A DNA stretch of 64,000 bases from Pithys albifrons albifrons (lineage: Eukaryota; Chordata; Aves; Passeriformes; Thamnophilidae): NCBI RefSeq assembly GCF_047495875.1, contig NC_092461.1, forward strand, positions 96,230,431 to 96,294,430. The letters run 5' to 3'. A program made the translations under genes and the position numbers. Under the pieces are notes generated by a model, which had not been told where the DNA came from, did not search any database, and saw only the letters and a list, made by a program, of their open reading frames with translations. Numbering within the stretch: the first letter of the stretch is position 1; every line of letters begins with the position of its first letter. Below are positions 1-11,470 of the stretch, in pieces.

Positions 1-241
1 CAGCAGCCAGAAGCAGCGAGCAGCCAGGAGCAGTCCGGGGCAGGCAGCAGCCAGGAGACGGCTTCTCCTCTACCCAGCACACACACACACACAACTCCGA
101 GCCGTGTGTAGTCCCCAAGAACAAAAGAGACAACCTGCCCCCACCCAAGTGATCAGCAGTTAACTACTTTTTTTGTTAACTACTGGCATGGGCAGTTAGT
201 GGCAGGGGAGAGAATTTACATAATAATTCCAAACTACAACA
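1..241. mobile_element. Right end of a solo LTR, cut by the window start
   Basis: Positions 120-241 match 25983-26105 almost base for base and stop at the same terminal CA (...CTACAACA), so this is the right end of the same LTR family as the outer element at 24722-26105. The left part is CAG/CAGCC-rich and includes a short CA run at 79-93. The 5' end and left TSD lie outside the window. The sense strand is probably minus, because the reverse complement starts TGTTGTAGTTTGGG, like other avian ERVL-type LTRs. No coding sequence is visible. Confidence 0.8.
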
Positions 242-3122
242 GTGTGAAATTGTCACCCATATAGAGCTGACAGGAAGTTTTCTAAGCATTATAAAACTGT
301 ATAAAATTTTTTCTAGACTAGATAATAATTTCTCGTGTGACCATGGGCCCAGTCATAGCCTAGAGAAATCCCTTTGTGCACAGTTGTCACACAAGTAGCA
401 TTACAGCAAGAAGAATGTAATAGTTTACAGCAAATTTAAAGATGCACTAAAATGACAATTCCTCAGTTTCTGTCTGCAATTCTTAAGTTCTTTCATTAAT
501 GTGCAGAGGTGTGATAGAGGCTAAATTTCACTTCTTGAAGTAGGGGTAGTATTATTTCAGGGAATTTAGGAGGGCCATACGACCACTCAAAGTCTCGCTT
601 TAAACAGAACATAAGTCACAACATAGGGACTGAAAGGGAATGACCAACCTCTGCTTTAGACTTTCACTCTGATGCTTAAGATCTTTAGAGATGAATCTTT
701 AATTGACAGTCCAGTTGTCAAATTGCCAGATGACAGGTTCCTTTCCTCTTGGTGTTTATCACTCAACATCTGTTGTCTTCTAGTATATGATTCCAGGAGA
801 AAATACAGGGTCAGTTTATACATTGTTTGTCTGACCCTTGCTTCCACAGATGCCACTGAGAAGAAGGCAAATTGTTATGAAAAGCTTCTCTATGTGTAAG
901 TCCAGGAAATTTTATTTCACAGCAGGGAATGGACAGTATTTGTGTTCTTTAAATCTTTCCAAAAGATGTATTAGGACATATTTTTAAACATGTGAGAGAA
1001 TCAAGGCAGAACTTTAACCTTTTTTCCCTCGTATTATGCAATTTTAAAAAGTATGTTTCTCTAAATATAGTAAATTTGGAAAGAAATTATATGTCACGAG
1101 TTCATGCCATTTAACTGAAAAATGCCTATTGTTTCCTCAGCTACTTAGCATGAAAATGATGATTGTGAAAAGAAGACACTAATTGCAAGCTGAGTTCTCA
1201 GAAGATTCTTTCATACACAGTTTAATGGACTTTACTGGATTAGTAAAGTGTTCAGGTGTCTGTTCTTTTATGAAGTAAATTGTCCTGTAGTTTTAGAGGC
1301 CATATAATGCTTGATAATACTCAGGACAACCCTGGGAAAGAGGAGAGAACACCTTCACCACTATTCTGTGTACAACACACTAGAACAATTCACATGACCT
1401 GTGAGTCAGTCCTTCCTGCCTCCTGAGCAAGAGCCTTCCATATAGAGACAGATGTTTTTTGGGTATGTGGGTTATTCTGGGGGATGGTATGCTGATCCCT
1501 CCATCCTTCTCTCTTAAATGAAAAGCCTGTGTATGCATGAAAAATAGGTGTGCTGAGGTGTCCTGAGCCACAGGAAGGATTGCATTTCAGATGTGCAGTA
1601 TGTGCAGAGCTGTTCAATGACTTCAGATAGACCTTGGAATTGTCAGGCTTTGCTTATATACCCAACAGCATTTCCTCTGTTCTACCATCTTAGCACAGTA
1701 AAAATTCTGTATCATTATTTTTAATGAAGAGAGGGGAATTAGGATTCACAGCTAGATAACTGGTTTTTGGTTAAGGTCGTAGGCAAGAAAAAATGCAATT
1801 TTGTGATACAGTGCAGCAAGTAGTTTTTTGTAACTTTATGAAAAAACACAGCAGACTGGCATGGCCTTAGAGAAAACTGTGTCAAAGTTGTGTGCACTTC
1901 TCAGTAGCATCCGCCAATGTGGAGAAAAAATCAGTTCTTACAGAAGCCTTTCTCTCTGCCTGAAGAGAAGACCTGTAGGAAAAGCATAGGAGGAATTCTT
2001 TCCTTCCCATTTACACTGTAGTACTCGTGTCTGGGATCATCCAAACTTTCACAAAGCTAGTAAATGTCTAATATCAGTCATAACACTCATTTTTTACTTG
2101 CATGAGAATTTTTTCACAAATTTAAAGCATACCAGAATTTTAGAAGAATTTAAAGAGAATTCTGAGAAGGTAACAGAAGTTATTTTTCATTATTTATAAT
2201 ATTTTAATATTTAAATTGGAGGGGTGTGTTAAAACAATCTTTTTTATCCAGATGTTCACACAGTTATTTCAAGGGGCCACATATTGAGACAGAAAATATA
2301 TTTTTCTGAATTCATTCCAACATGATTTTCAATCAGAAACTCTTGTTACATAGTTAAGCTTGCCATTCTTCACTTTTTCTGCTGATTTATGCATTAAGGC
2401 ATTACTTATTTGCATCTTATCTAAGACCTAGTTGCTTTAAAATACTTTCAAAGCAGTTAGTTTGTGAAACTGGAAGCCTCCCAAGATGCTTTATCTTGAC
2501 TAATGGCCCAGATGAAACTGTGTTTGAACTTTCAATGACTACACAGGCTCCTTCTTGGTGTACTTTAAGGGTCCAGTTATGTAGTGCTTATGCACAGAGT
2601 TTCCATCAGTCTTAAAGGAATGACATAGATATAAGAAACTTAGAATTTTTCTTTTTTTTTTCCTTAGAAATACCATTTCTTCTACATTACACAGCTTACC
2701 TTTGAAAAAAGCAGTGTATTTGCAAGAGTTTGAAAGAAATCTTTGCAAAATCATTTTGTTGTTTCGGATTGGAACAATCCCTCTTTCTCCACACTGCAGC
2801 AGAAAGCAGAAGTGATGAAGTACAGCAAATGATTGAAAAAATATTTTAATAGAACCTTTGTGATTTTTAATTGAACATTTGCAGAATCTAACAATACAGA
2901 ACTACCATGGTAAAAGCAAAGGTTGGACATGTGATAAAAAATTTTAGAGTAGTGGATTTCCCTTTTTGGTTTTGGTTTGTTTTGTTTTTTTGGGGTGTTT
3001 TTTGGCAAATATTTGAGATTCTTGTGCTCATGTCTACTAACTAGCCCAGAGCTAGCAAGTCCAACTTTCTCAGCAATCAACAGACATGTAGTTTCAGTCA
3101 TGGCTCTCTCTGTTGAAAATAT
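242..3122. other. AT-rich single-copy sequence, no gene seen
   Basis: There is no open frame above about 116 codons and no recognisable domain or splice-bounded exon. Short T-rich and GGTTTT-rich runs lie near 2650 and 2960-3005. I see no repeat family here. Confidence 0.6.
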
Positions 3123-3704
3123 TGATGCCGTGAATGACCCTTCCCCCCAAAAACAGGACTTTGAGCCACGTTAGTGTAGGGTAGGATAAAAAGTAAAGGT
3201 CCTTTAATAACACGGGGCCTACAGCCCACAGGAATACAGGATGACATGCCTGTGTCCCAGTTCTTGTTTCCATGGCATTTATAATAAGATCCCTCCAATC
3301 ATTGCTTTACACATTTCTCTGTCCAGCCCCAGTCCCACCCCTGGTCCAACCCCCTGGAATTGGGTCTGGGGTCGTCAAGACCCTCTGTCTTCATCAACTC
3401 TTCTTCCTCAGGCACACAAAGGTCTCTTGGTGCTCATCCAATTCTGGCTTTTGGGTCACTCTGACCTGTGTTTATGTTTCATTCTGTAGGCCTTCTGATA
3501 TCCTTCAGCTCTTTACCTTGGAAAGGAGTCTAAACAAGATTAATTAACTAAAGGAATTTGAGCTCCCTGTTCTGGGACAGGGGTAGTGATAGAAAGGCAT
3601 TAAACTTAAACTGTTAGAAATATTAACCCTCTAAAAATCTACAACTACTGTGTTCCTAAAGTCTACAAAATGTGAAAATCAGAACAAAAATCCCTTTGGC
3701 ATCA
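3123..3704 (-). mobile_element. Solo LTR, ERV1-like family, copy 1
   Basis: On the minus strand the element starts TGATGCCAAAGGG and ends CGGCATCA. It is flanked by a perfect 4-bp TSD ATAT (3119-3122 and 3705-3708), as expected of gammaretrovirus-like (ERV1) integrases. It aligns along its length with 5634-6180 and 47556-48139. Minus-strand signals are an ATTGG (inverted CCAAT, 3295-3299), a TATA box (3278-3283) and an ATTAAA poly(A) signal (3203-3208). No internal retroviral genes lie beside it, so it is a solo LTR. Confidence 0.85.
3278..3299 (-). promoter_or_regulatory. LTR promoter: ATTGG and TATA
   Basis: On the minus strand ATTGG (3295-3299) is followed after 11 bases by TATAAA (3278-3283). 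The same pair with the same 11-base gap occurs in the two sister LTRs, which supports it as the ancestral U3 core promoter. Present activity is unknown. Confidence 0.6.
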
Positions 3705-5633
3705 ATATAAACAGATCAGCTAAAGACTTTTTCAACTGGGGCCATAAAGCAGAATATTATAGGAAAGGATAAAACTGAAAATAGCAAACTTTCAATGAAT
3801 ATTGAAGTTTATGCCGAACACAAAAGATAAAGCTTATGTAGAACAGAAAATATTATAAAACAGATTTATAAAATGTATTAACATCGTAACACAGGAAGCT
3901 CTTTACTACCCAGTCTTCAATTCTTTTACTCCTCTCTGTTTCACACATGAGTTGACAGAAGTTTTTGATTGATAGAAATGACTAGAGAAGTGAATATGTA
4001 AGTAATGCTGTTCCATTTATATGAAAATGTCTCTGAAGACCAAATCAGCATTAATGTATGATATATATAAATCAAGAATAACAATATCCAAACTCTTCAG
4101 ATGGGGACTAGTAATCTTAACAGCACTGGACATGTCCTTGAGGCAACATAAAATGCACAAATTTTGAGTTTTCATTAGTGACCTATTATCTCCCAAGGTC
4201 ATCATAAAAGGAAGTTTATTACACAGACTGGGAAGATGCAGATAAAGGCTTTTCAGAAATCTAATTTCTTTTTAAAATGCACATGTTAAATGCTAGTTTT
4301 TAAATCTTTCAAGCTGCCCATCCTCACTGATTTTATTTTCTTAAAGAACTTAAATAGGTGTTGAATTTTCCCTGTAGTAATAGCTCCTTGAAGGCCTCTG
4401 GAGAGTGAGTAGTGCATTAACCAACCTCCAGAGTGACCTAAATGATGAACAACCTTTAGGACACCTGAGGCAAGTGAACTTTCCCTCACTGTGTGCCAGA
4501 GCTGATGTACAACAACATCACTCTTCTGAAGTAAAACCTAGCTGCCATTGGCTATCCTGTAATTACTTGGGTTCTGAAATAGTGCCTACTGCTGCCTGCA
4601 CAAATCTGGTAACTTGGCTACTTATTTATTGTCTTCTAATTTGCTCACAGGATTCTTGGCTGCGTAGAAGTTATGCAATAGGGGGAGGGGAGGGGAAAGA
4701 CAGAAAACGGTATTTTAGCTGTGTTTTTGTGGTTCTAATTAGCAGCAATTTTGAGAAGCATTTAAATTTGTAAATATTGGTAAACATCAGTGCTTGTTTC
4801 TTTTACAGTGTTATTTCAGCCTAAGTGAGCTAACATGAATCTTTCTTCAGTGTTCTCTGAACTAATTGCTGGAAAACAGAGAAAGCTATTTTTGCTGACT
4901 GAAAATTCTAAGAGCCATTTTCATTTTAGCTTGAAGAATCTGTAGAGGGAAAGGCCTTTAAGACAGTCTTTTTTTTTTTTCTGTGATCCTGAAGCTTTTG
5001 ATGCTCAAACATAGGTGACTGTGATGGCTTTTGTGTGTTCAACTTAGCCCATGTATCCTAATCTTCAACTGGTAAATGTATTTGCTATTTCACTTCCTTC
5101 TTTTGTAAATACTGGTAAAATATCTGTACATATGCACTTAAATTTATTGGAAAGTTTACCTTATCTCTAAGATATGAGTCTTTGAGATGATAGAAGAACC
5201 TTCACTTATAAACAATATTATATCATTTTCTGAGATAAAAAAAAAAAGTTAAGTGTCTCCAATTCATGTAGATTCATCCTCTAGGAAAAAAATTAGGACA
5301 CAATTCATAGAAATATAAATGTGAGTCAAAACTGCATCTATTTACTGAATGGGTGACAGGCTGAAAATAAAATAGAAGGCTTTATAAACAACCTGTGAAG
5401 TACAGGACAGATAATACGAAAACAAAATTGTAAAAATATTTTGAATTTACTGAGTTCTTACATAAAAATAATTTGGAGGATTTGCACTAGAACTTTTTCA
5501 AGGGGAATAATGCAGATGAAAAGGCAGATCAAACTTTTGAAAATGCAAAGCTTGCAAAAAGATGTTGTAGCATGGTACAAGTAGAGAAAACAGAAAAAAT
5601 TATACCTGCATAGTACAAAAATAATCTATAGTA
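3705..5633. other. AT-rich single-copy sequence, no gene seen
   Basis: The only longer open frame (4405-4773, 122 codons) has no recognisable domain and no conserved-looking composition. A pure T run lies near 4970. Nothing else stands out. Confidence 0.6.
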
Positions 5634-6180
5634 TGTTGCCGTAGAAGTCTGTAAAAAAGACTCCGAGCCAAGTTTTGTAGGAGATAAGATAATGGGCAGG
5701 CACTTTAATGAGCAACCCCGCTCATCCAGGAATACATCGACGCGCCTGCAAGCTCTAAGTTCTATAGCTTTTATAACATAACCTATCCAATCACTACTGT
5801 CCACATGTCCAGTTCCACCTCTGTCCCCTCCCAGTTCCCACCCCTGTTGAATTGGGGCTGGGGTCGTTGGGACCCTCTGTCTTCATCCACCTCCTCTTCT
5901 TCAGCACACAAAGGTCTCTTGGACGCTCTCCAGGGCTTCGGGTCACACTGCTCCATGTTTATGTTCTCTTCTGACATGCTTTAATCTGGTACCTTGAGGA
6001 AGAGACTAAATAGCTGGCAGATCTCAGCTGCCTGTTCTGGAGCAGGGGTAGAGATAGAAGGACTTTGTGCTACAAGCTGCTAAATATTAATTCACTAAAA
6101 TCTACAGCATTACATCTACTGTGTCTCTAAAATCTACAAAATATGAAAATTGAAAAGTTAAAAAAACCCTTTTGGCATCA
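5634..6180 (-). mobile_element. Solo LTR, ERV1-like family, copy 2
   Basis: On the minus strand the element runs from TGATGCCAAAAGGG to CGGCAACA, with a perfect 4-bp TSD AGTA (5630-5633 and 6181-6184). It is the best preserved of the three copies. It has ATTGG (5787-5791), TATAAAA (5769-5775) and ATTAAA (5704-5709) in promoter-to-poly(A) order on the minus strand. A 64-codon minus frame (5783-5977) lies in U3 upstream of the TATA box. It is not kept open in copy 1 and is probably not a protein. Confidence 0.88.
5769..5791 (-). promoter_or_regulatory. LTR promoter: ATTGG and TATA
   Basis: Inverted CCAAT (ATTGG on minus, 5787-5791) lies 11 bases upstream of TATAAAA (5769-5775). The ATTAAA poly(A) signal on the same strand at 5704-5709 lies downstream, giving the normal U3-R order. 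Confidence 0.65.
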
Positions 6181-8044
6181 AGTAAGATAAGGAGAAGCTT
6201 CAAAATGGCTGAATACTTTGATTAAAATCAGAAATTTGGCAAAGGAGGACATTAAATTAGATTAAGCTAGCCTTAAAAACCAATAAATACATTTTAAAAA
6301 CAAATTAATTATGGCAATAGCCCAAACAGGGATAAGCGTTGCCCCTTTCCTGGGATTTATTGTCTGTAGCACAGGAATTCAAGATCCACATTCAACTATG
6401 TTTAAAATTGACCAAGGACAAGGATATTTTGTTGTGGTTTTTGTTTGGTTGGTTGGGTTGTTTTGGTTTTTTTGTTGTTTTTTTGTTTTTTTGTTTTTTT
6501 TTTCCTATCAGGACTTGGAAGAGGTGAGTCCAATACTGATTTAAAACTTTCCTTCAGCTATGTTGTGTCTTTAAAAATAGGGATGGTAATACTGACCTAT
6601 CGGATAGGCATGTACTAAGCATTTGCACAGTGCTTTAGAAATTCCAGATATTTGATCGTTAGTAAAAATTACTTTGAATAAAACCAAATAATGCTGAATA
6701 GAAACAAATCTATGTATGAAAACAGCAGGTCTTTTCTTCAGTGGGAAAAAACACCATAGCAGCAAATCACCAGGAAGCAAGTGTAGTCTTCACATTAGTG
6801 TGAATTGTAAGTTATATTTAAATCCCACAATAGAAAGCTTTTAAGTTTCAAATATGTTGCTTTATCAGTGATAGACTGAAGAACATCAGATTTAAAGACA
6901 GCAGCACAATCCAGTGTTTCTATTCTTCCTGAAGTTTAAAGCTTTGTTATACAGAGACTCAAATCTTTCAGATTATTTTATGATAATGAAATCACATAGC
7001 TAATTTCTAAATTATATAATGAATAAAGTAATGTATAAATAGCATTTTTCATTATCTAATTCCTTGGTCTTCAATCACAAATGACAAATATTCTATCTTA
7101 AGTCTTTTTACCCATTATCAATCTCCCTTCTTGTAATATAAATAAAGCTGCGAAGAGCTGAGATGACACAAGGGAATACTGATAAAAGCTAAATGAGTGA
7201 GGGAAACTGTATTGCTTTTTAAGCATAACTGAGGGAAGTCTTGGGTGTTTCCATGGTTATCCTCTGTTCTGCCATTGCTTATGTAAATTCAGTAGAGGAG
7301 TTACATTTATGTTAATAGGACACTAGCATAAGGAATTGTTAAAAAATATATATTATATTAATGTGGTCTACAAGGAAAGAAAATATAAAAGATAAAAAGA
7401 AGTTCTAAGACATCTGAAGACTCCAAAGCAAGAGAAGTTTTTTCTATGGTCTACTATTTTGCTTGCATAGAGGTTAATCCTAGTAATTGATTATATCTTA
7501 TTGTATCAAAAATATGGACACCCCCACCATCACTCCCCCCTCAAAACAGACACTCAGCAGACACTGAGATTAGGAAACTTACAAGATTTAATAACCAGTA
7601 ACTATAAGCACATTATTTTCATGAATAACAGGACAGTAACTCACTGAGAAATAACAAGATAATTAAGATAATTTTTTGTGTTCTCTTTCATTAAACAGCT
7701 GTCAGAATTTGTGCATCGAAATGTAATTAATTTCACTTTAAGGACATGGAGAGAGGTAAGAGGGGGAAAATAATCTTTTCTCAAGAATAAACTTCACTTG
7801 TCAGAAATTTCAGAAAGGACAGGTAGTAAAATGTCAGAAGGAGGGTGAAGCAGCCCCTAATACATGGGGTCTGAGAGTTTTTGAGTCAAGATCAGAGAAT
7901 AAGTAGCAGCGCAATGTTGTGAGGACCCATCACAAGCCTTCACAACAGGAAGGAATTGATGCAGCTTTTTGTACAGAGATACCAGAGTTCTCATGATCTC
8001 ATGACCTGGTTCTTACTGTTTGTCAAACAATGAGTCATCTCATG
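6181..8044. other. AT-rich sequence with a T/G-rich tract
   Basis: A low-complexity T/G tract (TTTG and TTGG units) fills 6428-6503 and produces two spurious hydrophobic open frames. The rest is AT-rich single-copy sequence with no recognisable gene. Confidence 0.6.
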
Positions 8045-9066
8045 GGAAGAAAACACAGTAATGTGCAAGCAATTCAAGAGGTTCCTAGAATACGCTGCTG
8101 ATTATCTCCCAAGGCTAGAGGAGTCACCTGCTCTTAATGCTCTACTTGTCCTGATGCTCACAAATTGGAACTTCATAACTATGGACTGATGGAAGTCAGA
8201 ATACAGAAAGGAGATAGTAAAACAAGCAGTATAATTTAGACTCTAGACTTATTCCACTGACAAACCTTCAGTTTACTTAAGGAATCACAGGGCAGAATAC
8301 ACTGAGAAATCACCATGAATTAGAAAAATGCCTGTAAGAGATGGCTTATTTTATTTAAAGAGAGAGAGAGAGATAATAAGCAAAGTACCCTGCTATATAA
8401 AGACCTTCAAAAGAACTGAAATGCACCAAAGAATTGGAAACAACTACAGGCAACAGAGAAGGAGCATAAAATTATTGCTTGGATATTTTTGCATGAAATT
8501 AGAACAGCCAAAGACTTACTGACATTAAAATGAGAGAATGTCATGAAGTGTAATGAGAAGGAAATGTTCAAGATAAGCATAGGAAAATAAAATTCAGGGA
8601 AGAGATAGATCTGTTGCTAAACAGGGGAGAGAAGTTAGTGGTGGACAATGTTGAAAAGGCTGAACTACCCCATGCCTTTTTTAGTTCTGTTTTTAGAGAT
8701 GAAGTCTGGTCACAGACGTGAGAAAACAAGTATTTGGGGATGTGTTCATATCCATGGGACAACACAGAATTCAACTGAAATTGCTGAAAATATATTTTGT
8801 TGTGATTGTGAGACCTCTGCTTAACACTCACTGAAAAAATGACTGTAGCAAATGCAGAGGGTCCCACATGATTCAAAAGAGGATGACACTGGACTCACCT
8901 ATCCTTAAGTAATACAGGAGGGATAACCCAGGGACCTCTCAGCCAGTCAGCTTCACTTCAGTCCTTGGAGGAATCACAGAGTAGCTTCTCCGGGAGCTTG
9001 TTTCCAGTTTATGAATTAAAAGAAGGCAATTAGGAAGATTTTTGTGGATTCAACAGAGAAAAAGAA
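8045..9066 (+). mobile_element. Old, decayed CR1 LINE fragment (ORF2 region)
   Basis: Plus-strand translation in broken frames gives CR1 ORF2 landmarks in the right order. Near 8070-8160 it resembles the pre-RT segment (FKRFLEYADY followed by LTN). At 8640-8690 it resembles the VDNVEKAEL segment. At 8925-8975 it resembles the RT block normally read as NYRPVSLTS. Stops and indels interrupt every frame. Both element ends are missing. A short AG run lies at 8359-8373. Confidence 0.65.
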
Positions 9067-10906
9067 TGAGCAACTTCATTGCATTTTATGGTGTAATAAC
9101 TCTCTGTGCAGCCTCTGCTCCAGAAAGGCTTTTGTCCCCTACAGTGTAATTTATCCCAAGCTCCAGTGAAAATGAAGTAAATTTATTTTATCATCTATGA
9201 TTATTTTTTTCCTTTTGGTTTGCTTTTCCATATCCCATCTAAATAATTCAAAGCATTTGTGACTTTATCTTTTTTTGTCAGTTATATCAACATCATTTCC
9301 TTACTTTCTGGTAGAATGTTTTCATTGCATAAACAAATATTTGCAAATATAATTAAATTTAGAATTCGGTATGTTCATATCTATCCACACAGCACTTGTA
9401 AAATTGAGAACATTCTTATATATGTCTAAATGCTTAAAAATTATTTGCTAATTTGTATAATACTGCTGAAATTCATATTAACACTCTAAGTACTCCAACT
9501 AAATTAAGTTACATTGCTACTGTAAATAAAGTTATTCTTTTCTGTGTGAGGGTCAAAGTTTCAATCAATGAAGAAAAAATTATTAGACTGAAATAAATTA
9601 ATGTGCTGAGGACTGAAGGTACACTAAGATTCAAATGAGCAAATAAAACCTCAAATGACATCATCAAAATAAATCACTTTTCTGTTTATTTAGAAATTAA
9701 TATGTTTACTTTTCATTCTCTGAGAGTAAATGCATATGGTCTTAGTGTTTAAAATTTATAGGAATTCATAAATATATAATTAGTTTAATTATTATTTTTT
9801 TTAATCTTAGAAATGCAATTTCCTTAAGAAGTTTCCTAAATGTGTATGGAATTTTTTTATCCCTGGAATTGAACAACATGTACATTTGATTGGCTGATAT
9901 GAAAGACTTAGAAGTAAGGAAATAATCAGTAATAGTGCAATTAAGAGAACATTCAAGATTTAATAAAACAGTAGAGAAACATGATTTTAATATAAAACAT
10001 TCTTGTCATATCCTTACCTGAGTGTATTGACTCAGAACTGTTTACTGATTTCAGGAGCAAAAGTACATCTGCACAATGTTTAGTCTTTTTTGTTCCAAGC
10101 TTTTTTTGACACAGCTAAAAGAGACCAACTTCAGTTGTGTATTTCCTCCTTCACCAAAAGACCTGTCAAGGAAGTTCTAATCAGCTCTTGTGAAGTCCGT
10201 TGCAGGTAGTAGGTTTGCAGGAATATTCCTGATCACATGCTTCAGAAGAAATGCACAGGAAAGCATTTCCATTGACATAAAATAAAGACCTTAATCATAT
10301 TTGAATTCTCTGTAAATTGTTAACTGTTAATAAATGAATAAGAACATTTTAATCCAGAAGTCACTGAGTTTTTATTGCTGACTTAATTCCATGGTTTTAT
10401 TTTAGTAGGGTTTTTTTTTACAAGTAGAGTAGAAAGATGGACTTCTGCATTATAGACTTAGTTTTCTTCAGTGCACTTTTTTAATTCTTTGCATAATTTT
10501 CCTATACACATCTAGATTAATAATTGAACTAAAGACTTAAGGGGCCATATCCTCTGCATATTAACAGAATAAACAGAAAATATTTTTCTCTTAGTATTAA
10601 GCTCTGAGTCATGTGGTACCTGTCTCTATATAATTTGTAGTACTTTGAATGGGACAGCAGTAGATGTAATAAAGAGCATTATCGATACTTCCTTAGTCTA
10701 AGGAGGAAAACAAGCAAAACAGTCCCAAGACATGAAGATATAACTATAGTATATGTCAGACTAAGAGAATCAGAAAGGACAGGTGTCTTAATACAAACTA
10801 GCAATCAGAGGTGGCAAAAATAATTATTCACAATTGCTACAAGTTAGCTAAGCTCATGCATGGCCCAGTTCACTGTTCTAGTTTTCTTATGATCCCACTA
10901 AACAGT
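9067..10906. other. Very AT-rich single-copy sequence, no gene seen
   Basis: There are no open frames worth listing and no repeat family that I recognise. Confidence 0.6.
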
Positions 10907-11470
10907 TGTGGTAGTTTGGGCTTTAGTTTTAGCTAGGCCTCAATTTAGGAGGCTCAGAGAATCTACGTAGATTAGGAGAGACAGATATCACCTGACTTAA
11001 GTAATCGAAGAAATATTTCATACCAGAAGACACAAACCTGAGATAAGTAGGAGGAGTTTCTCAGTTGCCATCATGTCTGCAGTGGAGGCCAGACACGCTG
11101 CAGCTCTCCTGCTGTGCTGGGTCTTGCTGCCGCCACCGCTACCTTAATTTTGTTTGAGTTCAGGGAAGTAGAAACATTTTGTTGTTATTCTTTCTGTTCT
11201 TTGCCAGGTGTCTGTTGAGATACTTTATGAATCTAGGGTGATGGAATCTGTTTTTGGTGGGAGGTAGAAAATTATTGTTATATCTAACTTGTGTAAGTAT
11301 GTATTATATTGTAGTTTTAATTTTCTCTTTTATGTATAAATATATATAATTAGTTTAAATCTTAGAGTCTCCAGGTTTTTTTTTCCTTTCTCCTTTTTCT
11401 CAGCAGCGGGGGGAGGGAGGCTTTGACTCTGTATTGGGCAGTTGGCATTTTGCCAGCTTAAACTAACACA
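10907..11470 (+). mobile_element. Solo LTR, ERVL-type, with 5-bp TSD
   Basis: The element begins TGTGGTAGTTTGGG and ends CTAACACA. It is flanked by a perfect 5-bp TSD ACAGT (10902-10906 and 11471-11475), the length expected for ERVL. It aligns in blocks with the LTR at 60568-61012: a CTGACT...TATTTCATAC block, a TAAATATA block, and a T/C-rich then G-rich block before the 3' end. No retroviral genes are adjacent. Confidence 0.85.

Noticed and set aside
5783..5977. 64-codon minus frame in the U3 of an LTR
   Set aside because: The frame is not open in the sister LTR at 3123, so it is unlikely to encode a protein.
6311..6544. 77-codon frame with a membrane-like stretch
   Set aside because: The hydrophobic run is the translation of a T/G low-complexity tract.
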